The notes beneath the pieces were generated by a model. That model did no database searches. It was not told the origin of the DNA and saw only the letters and a list, made by a program, of their open reading frames with translations. Positions 28,077-39,034 of a stretch of 64,000 nucleotides of DNA are shown here, in pieces (within the stretch, counting starts at the first letter, position 1; the number at the start of each line of letters is the position of its first letter). The DNA is from an uncultured Allobosea sp. (GTDB lineage Bacteria; Pseudomonadota; Alphaproteobacteria; Rhizobiales; Beijerinckiaceae), in assembly GCF_945957345.1 (NCBI RefSeq), contig NZ_CAMFKW010000005.1:62001-126000 (forward strand), written 5' to 3'. The translations under genes and the position numbers were made by a program.

Positions 28077-29158
28077 GCCTCCCGGCTCTCGAAATCGATG
28101 CGGGGATCGACCCAGCTATAGGTCAGGTCGGTGATCAGGTGCACGACGAGGCCGATCAGCGAGAAGATGTAGAGATTGGCGAAGACCACGGGGTAGTCGC
28201 GGTTGACGATCGCCTCGAAGGAGAGGAGGCCAAGCCCGTCGAGCGAAAAGATCGTCTCGATCAGCAGCGAGCCCGCGAAGAGCGCGTGGACGAAGGCGCC
28301 GGGGAAACCGGCGATGACGATCAACATCGCGTTGCGGAAGACATGGCCGTAGAGCACGCGCCGTTCGCTCAGGCCCTTCATTCGGGCCGTCAGCACGTAT
28401 TGCTTGCGGATCTCGTCGAGGAAGGAGTTCTTGGTCAGCAGCGTCGAGGTGGCGAAGGCGCCGAGCGCCATGGCGAGCACCGGCAGCGCGATATGCCAGA
28501 GATAGTCCTTGGCTTTCCCGAAGAGGCTGAGCTCGGCCCAGTTGTCGGAGGTCAGGCCGCGTAGCGGGAAGATCTGCCAGAACGAGCCACCGGCGAAGAG
28601 CACGATCAGCAGGATCGCGAACAGGAAGCTCGGGATGGCATAGCCGACGATGACCACCGCGCTCGTCCAGGTATCGAAGCGCGAGCCCTCCTTCATCGCC
28701 TTGCGGATGCCGAGCGGGATCGAGATCGCATAGGAGATCAGCGTCATCCACAGGCCGAGCGTGATCGAGACCGGCAGCTTCTCCTTGATGAGTTGAAGAA
28801 CCGGCGCGTCGCGGAAATAGGAGCGGCCGAAGTCGAAGCGGGCGTAATCGCCGAGCATCTTCAGGAAGCGCTCATGCGCCGGCTTGTCGAAACCGAACTG
28901 CTTTTCCAGCTCCTTGATGAAGGCGGGGTCGAGCCCCTGCGCACCACGATAGGCCGAGCCGTCGCTTTGCGCTCCGGCATCGCCGCCCTGGCCGCCGCCG
29001 ACGCGGTCGGACGCGCCGCTATTGGGGTTCTGGAGCTGCGAGATCACGCGCTCGACCGGCCCGCCCGGCGCGAACTGCACGATGACGAAGGAAACGAGCA
29101 GGATGCCGAACAGGGTCGGCACCATCAGCGCGAGGCGCCGGGCGATATAGCTCAGCAT
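28073..29158 (-). CDS. yejB: Peptide/microcin ABC transporter permease
   Basis: 361 residues from ATG 29158 ([20 protein letters not shown]). The typical N-terminal helix of DppB-type permeases is followed by a periplasmic insert (about 45-120, with a Gly/Ser-rich [14 protein letters not shown] linker), five more helices and the coupling loop [21 protein letters not shown]. It starts 7 nt after the yejA stop and overlaps yejE by 4 nt. With YejE it forms the membrane channel for peptides delivered by YejA. The frame is open upstream of ATG 29158 but overlaps yejA coding sequence without similarity. Confidence 0.94.
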   Translation of the reverse strand: MLSYIARRLALMVPTLFGILLVSFVIVQFAPGGPVERVISQLQNPNSGASDRVGGGQGGDAGAQSDGSAYRGAQGLDPAFIKELEKQFGFDKPAHERFLKMLGDYARFDFGRSYFRDAPVLQLIKEKLPVSITLGLWMTLISYAISIPLGIRKAMKEGSRFDTWTSAVVIVGYAIPSFLFAILLIVLFAGGSFWQIFPLRGLTSDNWAELSLFGKAKDYLWHIALPVLAMALGAFATSTLLTKNSFLDEIRKQYVLTARMKGLSERRVLYGHVFRNAMLIVIAGFPGAFVHALFAGSLLIETIFSLDGLGLLSFEAIVNRDYPVVFANLYIFSLIGLVVHLITDLTYSWVDPRIDFESREA

Positions 29159-29165
29159 GCCCGGG

Positions 29166-31034
29166 TCACGCCTTTCCGATCCGCTTGGCCTTCTCGGCGT
29201 CGTACCACCAGATGCCCGGCGCGCCGGAGGAGTATTTCGGCTTGGTCGCCGGCCGGTCGTACATGTCCCAATAGGCCAGCCATTCCTCGTCGTTCCACCA
29301 CATCGGAATCCAGTAGCGCCCGGCCCGGAGCAGGCGGTCAAGGCATTTGGCGGCGACGATGCACTCGGCATAGGTCTTGGCCTGGCCGATGGTCTCGATC
29401 ATCGCGTCGATGGCCGGGTCGCTGATCCCTGCGGCATTGCGCGAGCCCTTGGTCTTCGCGGCCTCCGAGCCATAGACGATGCGGAGCGAGTCGCTCGGGA
29501 TCGCACCGCCCGAGAGCGCCCGGCTGATGATGTCGAAATCGAACTCGTCGAGGCGGCGCTGGTACTGTGCTGGGTCGACGAGGCGCGATGTCGCGTTGAT
29601 GCCGAGCCGCTTGAGATTGGCCTGGAAGGGCTGGGTATGCGGCTGCAGGGCCGGGCTGGAATCGAGGAACTCGATCTCGAAAGGCTGGCCATTCGGCAGC
29701 TTCAGCACGTTGCCGTCGCGCTTGCAGCCGGCGGCGCGCAGCATCTCGTCGGCCTTGCGCAGCAGGGCGCGGTCGCTGCCCGAGCCGTCCGAGACCGGCG
29801 GCAGGAAGGGCTCGCCGAAGACCTCGTCCGGCACCTTGCCGCGCCAGGGCTCGAGCAGCTTGAGCTCTTCGGCCGTGGGCTTGCCGACCGCCTTGGAGTC
29901 CGAGTTCTCGAAATAAGAGGTCATGCGCTCGAAGGAGCCGAACATGATGGTCTTGCGCGTCCATTCGAAATCGAAGGCCAGGCCCAGCGCCTCGCGGATG
30001 CGCGGATCGGCGAATTTCTCGCGCCGGAGATTGTAAATCCAGCCCTGCGAGCCGACTGGCTCGGTCTTCGGCAGGCTCTCCTTCTTGACCTTGCCCTCGT
30101 TCACCGCAGGGAAATCGTAGCCCGTCGCCCAGATGCGCGAGGTGAATTCCTCCTGGAAGGTGATGGCGCCGGCCTTGAAGGCTTCGAACGCCACCTGCCG
30201 GTCGCGGAAATATTCCCAGCGCACCCGGTCGAAATTATTCGTGCCGATATTCACCGGCAGGTCCTTGGCCCAGTAGTCCGGAACCCGGTCGAATTCGATG
30301 AAGCGGCCCTGCTCGAAGCGCCCGACCTTGTAGGCGCCCGAGCCGAGCGGCGGTTCCAGTGTCGAGGCCCCGAAATCCCGCGTCGACCAGTACTTCTCGG
30401 AAAAGACCGGCAGGCCGGCGACGACGAGATGCAGGTCGCGCCCGCGCTTTGGCGAGAGCTTCACGACGAGGATGTCGTCGCCCTCGGCTTCCGACGAGAC
30501 GAGTTCGTTGAGCAGCAGGCGATAGGAGGGATGACCCTTCGCCTTCAGGATGTTCATCGAGAAGGCGGCGTCGCGGGCCGTGATGCGAGAGCCGTCATGG
30601 AATTTCGCTTCGGGCCGCAAGCGGAAGCGGTAGGTCAGCTTGTCCGCGGAAACAGCGACGCTCTTCGCCAGCAGGCCGTAGAGCGAGCCGGGCTCGTCGC
30701 CGGAGCCGGCCATCAGGCTGTCGAAACAGGCATCCATGCCGGCCGCGCCATCACCCTGGAGGACGAAGGTGTTGAGCGTGTTGAAGGTGTCGAAGCTCTG
30801 GTTGCCGCCCGCCCGCTTGATCTGGACGGTGATGGAGCCGCCTTTCGGCGCCTTCGGGTTCACATAAGCGAAGTGCGGGAAGTCCGCGGGCAGGGCAAGT
30901 TCGCCGAAGGTCGAGAGCCCGTGCGATTCGGCATCCTGCGCCCGCGCCGTGCCGGGAAGTGCGGGCAGCGCGCCTGCGACTGTCGCGGCACCTGCGGCTT
31001 CCAGCAACCTGCGGCGTGTGATGCGCATCGCCAT
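29166..31034 (-). CDS. yejA: Peptide-binding periplasmic protein of Yej transporter
   Basis: 622 residues from ATG 31034, supported by GGAG about 10 nt upstream. The leader [15 protein letters not shown] has a Tat-like arginine cluster and an AQA cleavage site. The mature part is a family 5 extracellular solute-binding protein with the typical YejA motifs [33 protein letters not shown] and [18 protein letters not shown]. It captures oligopeptides in the periplasm. It opens the yejABEF-deoB transcript. A 28-nt perfect terminator hairpin lies upstream, separating it from cycM on the same strand, so yejA has its own promoter between 31035 and 31156. Confidence 0.94.
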   Translation of the reverse strand: MAMRITRRRLLEAAGAATVAGALPALPGTARAQDAESHGLSTFGELALPADFPHFAYVNPKAPKGGSITVQIKRAGGNQSFDTFNTLNTFVLQGDGAAGMDACFDSLMAGSGDEPGSLYGLLAKSVAVSADKLTYRFRLRPEAKFHDGSRITARDAAFSMNILKAKGHPSYRLLLNELVSSEAEGDDILVVKLSPKRGRDLHLVVAGLPVFSEKYWSTRDFGASTLEPPLGSGAYKVGRFEQGRFIEFDRVPDYWAKDLPVNIGTNNFDRVRWEYFRDRQVAFEAFKAGAITFQEEFTSRIWATGYDFPAVNEGKVKKESLPKTEPVGSQGWIYNLRREKFADPRIREALGLAFDFEWTRKTIMFGSFERMTSYFENSDSKAVGKPTAEELKLLEPWRGKVPDEVFGEPFLPPVSDGSGSDRALLRKADEMLRAAGCKRDGNVLKLPNGQPFEIEFLDSSPALQPHTQPFQANLKRLGINATSRLVDPAQYQRRLDEFDFDIISRALSGGAIPSDSLRIVYGSEAAKTKGSRNAAGISDPAIDAMIETIGQAKTYAECIVAAKCLDRLLRAGRYWIPMWWNDEEWLAYWDMYDRPATKPKYSSGAPGIWWYDAEKAKRIGKA

Positions 31035-31156
31035 TGTTTCACGTCTCCATCTGATTCGCCGTTGTCCTGTGTCGCCTGCGCGGAAGGTTACGGCAATGGC
31101 TGGAAGGGACGGGATTGTGCCGGCAAGCCGAAGGCGGGAGCAAGGCGCGGCCAAAC

Positions 31157-31184
31157 AAAAAGCCGGGCGAAAGCCCGGCTTTTT
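31157..31184 (-). terminator. Intrinsic terminator of cycM
   Basis: AAAAAGCCGGGC (31157-31168), a GAAA tetraloop and GCCCGGCTTTTT (31173-31184) form a perfect 12-bp stem with T-runs in both directions. It lies 28 nt beyond the cycM stop on the minus strand and upstream of yejA. It is the clearest intrinsic terminator in the window. Confidence 0.9.
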
Positions 31185-31211
31185 GGAGCGAATGGTCGCA
31201 GTCGGCGAGGA

Positions 31212-31754
31212 TCAGGGCTTCGGCAGCGGCTGCGGCGAATCCGAGAGCGAGTTCAGGTAGGCGACGACGTCGGCGCGGGTCTCGGGCTTGGCGATGCCGG
31301 CAAAGGCCATCGCGGTGCCCGGCACATAGGCCTTGGGGTTCTTCAGGAAGTGGTCGAGCCCGTCGGCATCCCAGGTCTTGTCATTGCGGCCCTTCATCGC
31401 CGCGGAATAGCCGAAGCCTTCGACAGAACCTTCGCTGCGGCCATAGACGCCGAAGAGATGCGGGCCGACCTTGTTGGGGCCGCCCTTCTCGAAGGTGTGG
31501 CAGGCCTTGCAGGCGGCGGTGGCCTTCTCGCCCTTGGCCGGATCGGCCTTGGCGAGGCGAACCGCGATCGGATCCTCGGCTGCGACTGCGGCGGCTGCGC
31601 CGCCGCCATGCGCGGGCTCCTCGCTCGGCAGGTCGAAGCCCGTCACCGCCGGCTTCTTCGGCGCGAAGACGATGCCGGCCGTCATGTTGAGGCCCATCAC
31701 CACGAGCAGCGTGGAGAGAACCGCGCCGGCGATCTTGTTGGCTTCGATGTTCAT
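31212..31754 (-). CDS. cycM: Membrane-anchored c-type cytochrome
   Basis: 180 residues from ATG 31754. An uncleaved N-terminal helix (about 9-30, [19 protein letters not shown]) anchors it in the membrane, followed by an Ala/Glu-rich linker and one cytochrome c domain: CKACH at 82-86 binds haem, [15 protein letters not shown] is the class I segment, and Met149 in PGTAMAF is the sixth ligand. The match to Rhizobiales CycM is close in layout and in the C-terminal [12 protein letters not shown]. CycM carries electrons from the bc1 complex to the aa3 oxidase in the periplasm. It is divergent from kdsB. Confidence 0.9.
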   Translation of the reverse strand: MNIEANKIAGAVLSTLLVVMGLNMTAGIVFAPKKPAVTGFDLPSEEPAHGGGAAAAVAAEDPIAVRLAKADPAKGEKATAACKACHTFEKGGPNKVGPHLFGVYGRSEGSVEGFGYSAAMKGRNDKTWDADGLDHFLKNPKAYVPGTAMAFAGIAKPETRADVVAYLNSLSDSPQPLPKP

Positions 31755-31934
31755 CGTATCCGAACCCTGGTGCCCTCCGCAGCCCAAGGCGCGGGAGACG
31801 AGATAGCGCTTGGCCGGAGTCTTGAAAGGCTCCAGCTTCCGCCGTTGCTTAACCGCTTTGCGCGCTTCATTGCAACTCGTATAAGCACGCACCGTTTGAG
31901 ACTTTTTGCCGCCCGAGCCGAGCACGCCCCAAAA

Positions 31935-32669
31935 ATGGCCCGTCCGCTGATCCTGATCCCCGCCCGCATGCAGGCCACGCGCCTGCCCGGCAAGCCGCTC
32001 GCCGACATCCACGGCGAGCCGATGATCGTTCATGTCTGGCGCCGCGCGGTCCAATCCGGGGCCGGAGACGTCGCTGTCGCGACCGATACGCCGGAAATCG
32101 CGGCTGCGATCGAGGCCGCCGGCGGCAAGGCGGTGATGACCAGCGCCAGCCACCAGACCGGCTCGGATCGGATCAAGGAAGCCGCGGATATCCTCGACCC
32201 TGACAGGCACTACGACATCATCGTCAACGTCCAGGGGGATTTTCCGACCTTGGCCCCTTCCGCCATTGCCGCTGCGGTGAAGCCGCTCGCCGATCCGGCT
32301 GTGGATATCGCGACGCTCGCGGGCGTGATCGATGATGAAGAAGAGAAGACGGCGCCGAGCGTCGTGAAGCTCGTCGGCAGCGAGATCGCGCCGGGCCATA
32401 TGCGCGCCCTTTATTTCACGCGTGCCACGGCGCCGTATGGCGAGGGGCCGCTCTATCATCATGTCGGCCTCTATGCCTACCGCCGCGCCGCGCTCGACCG
32501 TTTCGTCAGCCTGCCGCAATCGCCGCTGGAATTGCGCGAGAAGCTGGAGCAGCTCCGTGCATTGGAGGCCGGCATGCGCATCGACGTCATGGTCATCGAC
32601 CATGTGCCGCGCGGCGTCGACACGCCGCCCGATCTCGACCGCGCCCGCGCGGTCCTGACATCCCGCTGA
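31935..32669 (+). CDS. kdsB: 3-deoxy-manno-octulosonate cytidylyltransferase
   Basis: 244 residues from ATG 31935 ([20 protein letters not shown]). It activates Kdo as CMP-Kdo for lipopolysaccharide assembly. The nucleotide loop [18 protein letters not shown], the metal-binding NVQGDFP and the late [12 protein letters not shown] and [13 protein letters not shown] segments are all typical. The reading frame stays open for 2.8 kb upstream, but that part lies antisense to yejA and cycM and has no KdsB similarity, so the internal ATG is the real start. pheA follows after 56 nt on the same strand. Confidence 0.96.
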   Translation: MARPLILIPARMQATRLPGKPLADIHGEPMIVHVWRRAVQSGAGDVAVATDTPEIAAAIEAAGGKAVMTSASHQTGSDRIKEAADILDPDRHYDIIVNVQGDFPTLAPSAIAAAVKPLADPAVDIATLAGVIDDEEEKTAPSVVKLVGSEIAPGHMRALYFTRATAPYGEGPLYHHVGLYAYRRAALDRFVSLPQSPLELREKLEQLRALEAGMRIDVMVIDHVPRGVDTPPDLDRARAVLTSR

Positions 32670-32725
32670 GGCCGGATCGGCCAAGCCGCGTCATAACAAG
32701 AAGCCCAGGAGCCTGAAGTCGTCCC

Positions 32726-33580
32726 ATGTCCTTCGTCGTGTCTTATCAGGGTGAGCCCGGAGCCTTCTCCTCGCAGGCGGCCCTTCAGGTGTTTCCGGAC
32801 TGCGAGCTTCTGCCCTGCGCCACCTTCGAGGATGCGCTTTCGGCCGTCAGCGACGGCACGGCCCGCTACGGCATGATCCCGATCGACAATTCGATCGCCG
32901 GCCGCGTCGCCGATATCCACCACCTGCTGCCGCGCTCGGGGCTGCACATCATCGGCGAGCATTTCCTGCCGATCCGCTTTCACCTGATGGGCGTGGAAGG
33001 CGCGACGCTGGCGACGGTCAAGACCGTGCAGAGCCACATCCATGCGCTCGGCCAGTGCCGCAAGATCATCCGCAAGCTCGGCCTCAAGGCCGAGGTCGCG
33101 GCCGACACGGCAGGATCCGCGCGCCAGGTCGCGGAGGCCGGCGATCCGACGCGCGCCGCCATCGCCCCGCGCATCGCGGCTGATGTCTACGGCCTCAATA
33201 TCCTGATGGAGGATATCGAGGACGAGAAGCACAACACCACGCGCTTCGTCGTGCTCTCGAAATATCCGGAATATGCCCGTCAGGGCGCGGGCCGGACGGT
33301 GACGACGCTGATGTTCCGCGTCCGCAACATCCCGGCCGCGCTCTACAAGGCGATGGGCGGCTTCGCGACGAATGGCATCAACATGACCAAGCTGGAAAGC
33401 TACATGGTCGACGGCCACTTCTCGGCGACGATGTTCTATGCCGATGTCGAGGGCCATCCCGACGATCCGGCGCTGCGGCGCGCGCTCGACGAACTCTCCT
33501 ATTTCTCCAAGGAGATGAAGATCATGGGCGTTTATCCCGCCAACGACTTCCGTTCGACGATCGAGGAGCCTGCCGAGTAG
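32726..33580 (+). CDS. pheA: Prephenate dehydratase
   Basis: 284 residues, a stand-alone dehydratase without a chorismate mutase domain, as usual in alphaproteobacteria. The catalytic half has GEPGAFSSQAAL (9-20), IPIDNSIAGRV (51-61) and the TRF motif at 172-174 that protonates the leaving hydroxyl. The ACT domain (about 193-270) with GGFATNGINMTKLESY binds phenylalanine for feedback control. It converts prephenate to phenylpyruvate. It follows kdsB on the plus strand, and a strong hairpin at 33627-33653 separates it from the convergent nudC. Confidence 0.96.
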   Translation: MSFVVSYQGEPGAFSSQAALQVFPDCELLPCATFEDALSAVSDGTARYGMIPIDNSIAGRVADIHHLLPRSGLHIIGEHFLPIRFHLMGVEGATLATVKTVQSHIHALGQCRKIIRKLGLKAEVAADTAGSARQVAEAGDPTRAAIAPRIAADVYGLNILMEDIEDEKHNTTRFVVLSKYPEYARQGAGRTVTTLMFRVRNIPAALYKAMGGFATNGINMTKLESYMVDGHFSATMFYADVEGHPDDPALRRALDELSYFSKEMKIMGVYPANDFRSTIEEPAE

Positions 33581-33626
33581 CCGCGTAGGCTGTCGCCGGA
33601 AGCTGCGATCATTTCATCGCAAGCCT

Positions 33627-33653
33627 CCCGGGCCTGCTTTCGGCAGGCCCGGG
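33627..33653. terminator. Hairpin between convergent pheA and nudC
   Basis: CCCGGGCCTGC (33627-33637) and GCAGGCCCGGG (33643-33653) form a perfect 11-bp stem with a 5-base loop. It lies 47 nt beyond pheA and 4 nt beyond the nudC stop. There is no clear T-run, but its place and stability suggest a shared terminator or mRNA end. Confidence 0.65.
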
Positions 33654-33656
33654 GAC

Positions 33657-34613
33657 CTAAATCCGTTCGCCTTCGAGCGCCCAGGCGCGCACCAGCGTGT
33701 TGGCGATGGCGATATGCTGCGGGCAGGCGAGGCCATCGGGATGCTTGCCTTCCAGCATCTGCAGCACCTCCTCGCGCGGGAACCAGCGGCCTTCCTCCAG
33801 TTCGGTCATGTCGAGCGTGATCTCGTCGCCGAGCGCCTCGGCGATGCAGCCCATCATGATCGAGGAGGGGAAGGGCCAGGGCTGCGAGGCGAGATAGCGG
33901 ACATTGCCGACCCTCAAGCCGGCCTCTTCCCAGCTTTCGCGCCGGACCGCATCCTCGATCGTTTCGCCCGGCTCGACGAAGCCGGCGATGCAGGAATACA
34001 TGCCCGGCGCGAACCGGGCCTGGCGCGCCAGCAGGCAGGCATCGCCGCGCGTCACCAGCATGATCACGACCGGGTCAGTGCGCGGGAAATGCAGCGCGCC
34101 GCAAGACGTGCATTCGCGCCGCCAGCCCGAAGCGCCGGCGACCGTCTGCCCGCCGCATTGCGCACAGAAGCGATGACGCGCATGCCAGTCGAGCACCGCC
34201 TTGGCCTCGCCGAGCGGCCCGACCTCGTCCTCCGGCACGATGCGCTTCAGCGCGACCGAGCGCAGGTCCGTGACGAACAGTTCGGCCCGCTCTTTCAGCG
34301 GCTCGACCAGGGCCTTGTCGAGCAGGCGGCCGAAGCGGGGCGTGCCGTCTTCGGCCAGCCCCATGAAGATCTCTTCCGCGGCCGGGCCGAGCATCTCGGT
34401 CTCGCCATGGCTGAACCAGACGGTCAGCGCCTCGCCGTCGAGGCGCTTCAGGATCGGCGTTTCGCCGGCGACGACCGCGATCCGCGTGTCCGAGCGGTGG
34501 CGCAAGGCCGTCACCGCGTCGGGCTTGTTGCGCAGGTCTTCGCGCCGGTCGAGCCGGTTGATCGCAAAGCCGGTGAGGGAGGAGCGTTCGCGGCGAGGCA
34601 GGGCGTCGTTCAT
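33657..34613 (-). CDS. nudC: NADH pyrophosphatase (NAD-capped RNA decapping)
   Basis: 318 residues. The zinc ribbon has four cysteines at 150, 153, 168 and 171 (CAQC, CTSC). The Nudix box at 211-233 reads GFVEPGETIEDAVRRES followed by WEEAGLRVG, matching GX5EX7REUXEEXGU. The SQPWPFPSS motif (243-251) just after it is the NudC signature that recognises NAD. The enzyme hydrolyses NADH and removes NAD caps from RNA. It starts 43 nt after mmsB on the minus strand and may be read from the valine operon. Length is normal. Confidence 0.95.
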   Translation of the reverse strand: MNDALPRRERSSLTGFAINRLDRREDLRNKPDAVTALRHRSDTRIAVVAGETPILKRLDGEALTVWFSHGETEMLGPAAEEIFMGLAEDGTPRFGRLLDKALVEPLKERAELFVTDLRSVALKRIVPEDEVGPLGEAKAVLDWHARHRFCAQCGGQTVAGASGWRRECTSCGALHFPRTDPVVIMLVTRGDACLLARQARFAPGMYSCIAGFVEPGETIEDAVRRESWEEAGLRVGNVRYLASQPWPFPSSIMMGCIAEALGDEITLDMTELEEGRWFPREEVLQMLEGKHPDGLACPQHIAIANTLVRAWALEGERI

Positions 34614-34656
34614 GCCTTGGGTCTAGACCCGCGACGCCTTGCCGCGCAAGCGCGTC

Positions 34657-35544
34657 TCACGCCTCCCCGCGTCCGCGCAGAAGGCGGATGATGCCGGAGA
34701 AATCCGTGCCGCCTTCGCCCCAGGCATTGTGCAGCCCGAAGAGCTGCGCGGCCGCCGCGCCGAGCGGGGTCGAGGCGCCCGCCGCCTGCGCCGCTTCCTG
34801 CGAAAGCTTCAGGTCCTTCAGCATCAGCGCCGATGCGAAGCCCGGCTTGTACTCGTTATTGGCGGGCGAGGTCGGCACCGGGCCCGGCACCGGGCAGTAG
34901 GTGGTCAGCGACCAGCATTGGCCCGACGAGGTCGAGGCGACGTCGAACAGCGCCTGATGCGACAGGCCGAGCTTCTCGCCTAGCACGAAGGCCTCGGAAA
35001 CGCCGATCATCGAGATGCCCAGGATCATGTTGTTGCAGATCTTGGCGGCCTGTCCGTTGCCGGCGCCGCCGCAATGCACGATCTTGCGGCCCATCTTGGC
35101 GAGGACCGGCTCGCCCTTGTCGAAGGCATCCTCGGTGCCGCCGACCATGAAGGTCAACGTCGCACCTTTCGCCCCGCCGGTGCCGCCCGAAACCGGGGCA
35201 TCAAGCGAGAGGCAGCCGCGCTCGCCCGCAAGCGCATGGGCCTTGCGGGCGCTCTCGACATCGATGGTCGAGGAATCGATCAGGAGCGTGCCCGGCTTTA
35301 CCGCTGGCAGGATATCGGACCAGACGCCAAGCACATGCTTGCCGGCTGGCAGCATCGTCACCACGACTTCCGCATCGGCCACCGCCTCTTTCGCTGAGGC
35401 GGCGATGCCGACGCCCATCTCGGCGGCTGCATCCTTCGAAGCCTGCACGAGATCGAAGGCTTTGACACTATGCCCGGCCTTGACGAGGTTCCCGGCCATC
35501 GGGCCGCCCATATTGCCGAGGCCGATGAAGGCGATGTTGGTCAT
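34657..35544 (-). CDS. mmsB: 3-hydroxyisobutyrate dehydrogenase
   Basis: 295 residues. The NAD-binding motif GLGNMGGPMAGNLVKAGH starts at about 8, the substrate segment DAPVSGGTGGAKGATL follows, and the catalytic Lys lies in GNGQAAKICNNM. It oxidises 3-hydroxyisobutyrate to methylmalonate semialdehyde, the substrate of MmsA encoded 2 kb upstream on the same strand. Preceded by AGAGG about 9 nt before ATG. A palindromic repeat separates it from the acyl-CoA dehydrogenase gene. Confidence 0.95.
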   Translation of the reverse strand: MTNIAFIGLGNMGGPMAGNLVKAGHSVKAFDLVQASKDAAAEMGVGIAASAKEAVADAEVVVTMLPAGKHVLGVWSDILPAVKPGTLLIDSSTIDVESARKAHALAGERGCLSLDAPVSGGTGGAKGATLTFMVGGTEDAFDKGEPVLAKMGRKIVHCGGAGNGQAAKICNNMILGISMIGVSEAFVLGEKLGLSHQALFDVASTSSGQCWSLTTYCPVPGPVPTSPANNEYKPGFASALMLKDLKLSQEAAQAAGASTPLGAAAAQLFGLHNAWGEGGTDFSGIIRLLRGRGEA

Positions 35545-35582
35545 GGTCGTATCCTCTCGTCGTTCTTGTCGTCGTTGTCGGT

Positions 35583-35681
35583 GTCGTCCCGGGCCGCTCG
35601 CAGAGCGGACCCGGGATCGTCATCAGGAAAAGGCACGTTCTCGTCTCGCGATCCCGGATCGCCTTCGGCGTCCGGGATGAC
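35583..35681. repeat. Palindromic repeat (family B), valine operon copy
   Basis: The element is bounded by GTCGTCCCGG and CCGGGATGAC, with inner ACCCGGGAT and ATCCCGGAT arms. The same layout occurs at 54179-54284 and 55531-55623. It lies inside a catabolic operon, between two minus-strand genes, and could stabilise or process the transcript. Confidence 0.65.
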
Positions 35682-35693
35682 CGCCTTCGGCGG

Positions 35694-36848
35694 TCAGTTC
35701 CCCTTGGACCGGCCCACCAGCCCGCGCGCCACGATCATCCGCATCACCTCGTTGGTCCCCTCGAGGATCTGGTGGACGCGGAGGTCCCGGACGATCTTCT
35801 CGATGCCGTAATCGGCGAGATAGCCGTAGCCGCCATGGATCTGCAGGGCATGGTTGGCGACCTCGAAGCCGGTATCGGTGGCGATCCGCTTCGCCATGGC
35901 GCAGAGCTTGGTCGCGTCCGGTGTCTTGGCGTCGAGCGCTGCCGCCGCGCGCCAGAGCAGGCTGCGGGCCGCTTCCAGCTCCGTCGCCATGTCGGCGAGC
36001 TTGAACTGCAGGGCCTGGAAATCGGCAATGGCCGAGCCGAACGCTTTGCGTTCCTTGGCGTAGGCGAGGGACCGGTCGAGCGCGCCCTGCGCACCGCCAA
36101 GCGAGCAGGCGCCGATATTCAGCCGCCCGCCGTCGAGCCCCGCCATGGCGATCTTGAAACCGATGCCTTCCGGGCCGAGGCGGTTGGCCACCGGCACGCG
36201 GCAGTTCTCGAAGATCACCGCCCGCGTCGGCTGGGCATTCCAGCCCATCTTCTTCTCGTTGGCGCCGAAGGAGAGGCCGGGCGTGTCCTTCTCGACCACG
36301 ATGGTCGAGATGCCACCGGGACCGGCTTCGCCGGTGCGCGCCATCACGACATATATGTCGGAGACCCCGGCGCCGGAGATGAACTGCTTCTGTCCGTCGA
36401 GGACATAGTGGTCGCCGTCCAGCACGGCCTTGGTCTTGAGCGCGGCGGCGTCCGAGCCGGCACCGGGCTCGGTCAGGCAATAGCTCGCCAGATGCTCCAT
36501 GGTGCAGAGCTTCGGCAGGAAGCGCTGGCGCTGCTCGTCCGAGCCGTAGCGGTCGATCATCCAGGCGCACATGTTGTGGATCGAGATATAGGCCGCGACT
36601 GTCGGGCAGCCGGTCGAGAGCGCCTCGAAGATCAAGGCCGCGTCGAGCCGGGTCAGGCCGGAGCCGCCGACATCGTCGCGGATATAGATGCCGCCCATGC
36701 CCAGCGCCGCGGCGGCGCGCATTTCCTCGACCGGGAAATGCTTTTCCTCGTCCCAGCGTGCGGCATGGGGCGCCAGCGTCTCGGCAGCGAAGTCCTGCGC
36801 CATGTCGCGGATGGCGATCTGGTCCTCGGTCAGGGAAAACGGGCTCAA
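35694..36848 (-). CDS. Acyl-CoA dehydrogenase, probably isobutyryl-CoA dehydrogenase
   Basis: 384 residues from TTG 36848; CAGGAG lies 8 nt upstream and the stop of the preceding gene overlaps as TTGA. All acyl-CoA dehydrogenase regions are present: [16 protein letters not shown], the FAD-binding FISGAGVSD, and [14 protein letters not shown] with the catalytic Glu near the C terminus, in the isobutyryl-CoA (ACAD8) position. Together with mmsA and mmsB on the same strand this points to the isobutyryl-CoA step of valine breakdown, though a 2-methylbutyryl-CoA or short-chain substrate is possible. Confidence 0.88.
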   Translation of the reverse strand: MSPFSLTEDQIAIRDMAQDFAAETLAPHAARWDEEKHFPVEEMRAAAALGMGGIYIRDDVGGSGLTRLDAALIFEALSTGCPTVAAYISIHNMCAWMIDRYGSDEQRQRFLPKLCTMEHLASYCLTEPGAGSDAAALKTKAVLDGDHYVLDGQKQFISGAGVSDIYVVMARTGEAGPGGISTIVVEKDTPGLSFGANEKKMGWNAQPTRAVIFENCRVPVANRLGPEGIGFKIAMAGLDGGRLNIGACSLGGAQGALDRSLAYAKERKAFGSAIADFQALQFKLADMATELEAARSLLWRAAAALDAKTPDATKLCAMAKRIATDTGFEVANHALQIHGGYGYLADYGIEKIVRDLRVHQILEGTNEVMRMIVARGLVGRSKGN

Positions 36849-37393
36849 GGCTTGCGCTCCTGGGGCTTGAGGGCGGTGGGCGGCTGCGTTGCGGCCTGAG
36901 GGCGTAGGGGCTGCGGATAGGCCCCGTCATAGGACTTCGCGTGGCCGCGATGCGGGGACCGGGCCGAGTCGAGGGCTACGAAATCCTCAGGCCTCGCGGG
37001 CTCCCCGGCCTTGCCGACGAAGACGCGCGGCCCCTTATGGGTCACCACCACGTCGCCATAGGCGAGATCGCTGCCGAGGAAGGTCTCGACGGTCACGGGC
37101 GGAGGCGGGGGCGGCGGCAGGCTGGCCTCAAGCTCCCGCCGCAGGCGGTTCTCCTCGATGATACGCGCGACATGCGCCTTGCTGCGCCGGCGGGTTTCCT
37201 CGATCCGGCTTTGCCAGAGCTGGCGGCAATGGCTGCGTTGGGCGCCGTCGAGCGTCAGGTGCTCGACGACGCCCGTTTCGCAGAGGGCGTCGTCGAAAGA
37301 GGCCGAGGGTGGGACGTCTTGCGCGAAGGCCGGCGCAGCCAAGCCACAGAGGAGGACGAGCGACGATGCGATGATCCGCAGCGGTCGCTCCAT
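36845..37393 (-). CDS. Secreted protein with GDxVVT domain, within valine operon
   Basis: 182 residues. A Sec signal peptide ([20 protein letters not shown], cleavage near AFA) leads into a segment with two cysteines (38 and 56), a charged helix (about 60-90), a polyproline run (PPPPPPP, 93-99) and a compact domain (107-142: [16 protein letters not shown], then RPEDFVAL). That domain also forms the C-terminal part of the protein at 49503-49997, so the two are related. The start is 22 nt after mmsA and the stop overlaps the dehydrogenase start as TTGA, so it is translated within the valine catabolic message. No function is known; a periplasmic location is predicted. Confidence 0.8.
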   Translation of the reverse strand: MERPLRIIASSLVLLCGLAAPAFAQDVPPSASFDDALCETGVVEHLTLDGAQRSHCRQLWQSRIEETRRRSKAHVARIIEENRLRRELEASLPPPPPPPVTVETFLGSDLAYGDVVVTHKGPRVFVGKAGEPARPEDFVALDSARSPHRGHAKSYDGAYPQPLRPQAATQPPTALKPQERKP

Positions 37394-37415
37394 GGCCTCC
37401 TCCGTCGGTGGCGCC

Positions 37416-38912
<1,497 letters not shown>

Positions 38913-39034
38913 CGCGCCCTCCCTACGAACTGATGGTGTGGTGACCCTGCATCCTCCCTACCATTCTCGTTTGCGCACGGCTATAGCGAGAGTGAAACGC
39001 CAGTCGTGCGAAAACACAAATATGGGAGAGAGCC
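38913..39034. promoter_or_regulatory. Divergent promoter region, mmsA / LysR
   Basis: 122 bp separate the mmsA and LysR starts. TCTCG (38965-38969) and CGAGA (38987-38991) form a spaced inverted repeat, and TTTGCGCACG (38970-38979) is nearly complementary to CGTGCGAAAA further on. LysR proteins usually bind such divergent regions; the exact site is not resolved. Confidence 0.35.

Noticed and set aside
29157-32669. Open frame of 1170 codons on the plus strand spanning yejA, cycM and kdsB
   Set aside because: Only its last 244 codons are a gene (kdsB). The rest is antisense to yejA and cycM, shows no protein similarity and reflects the stop-poor antisense frames of GC-rich DNA.
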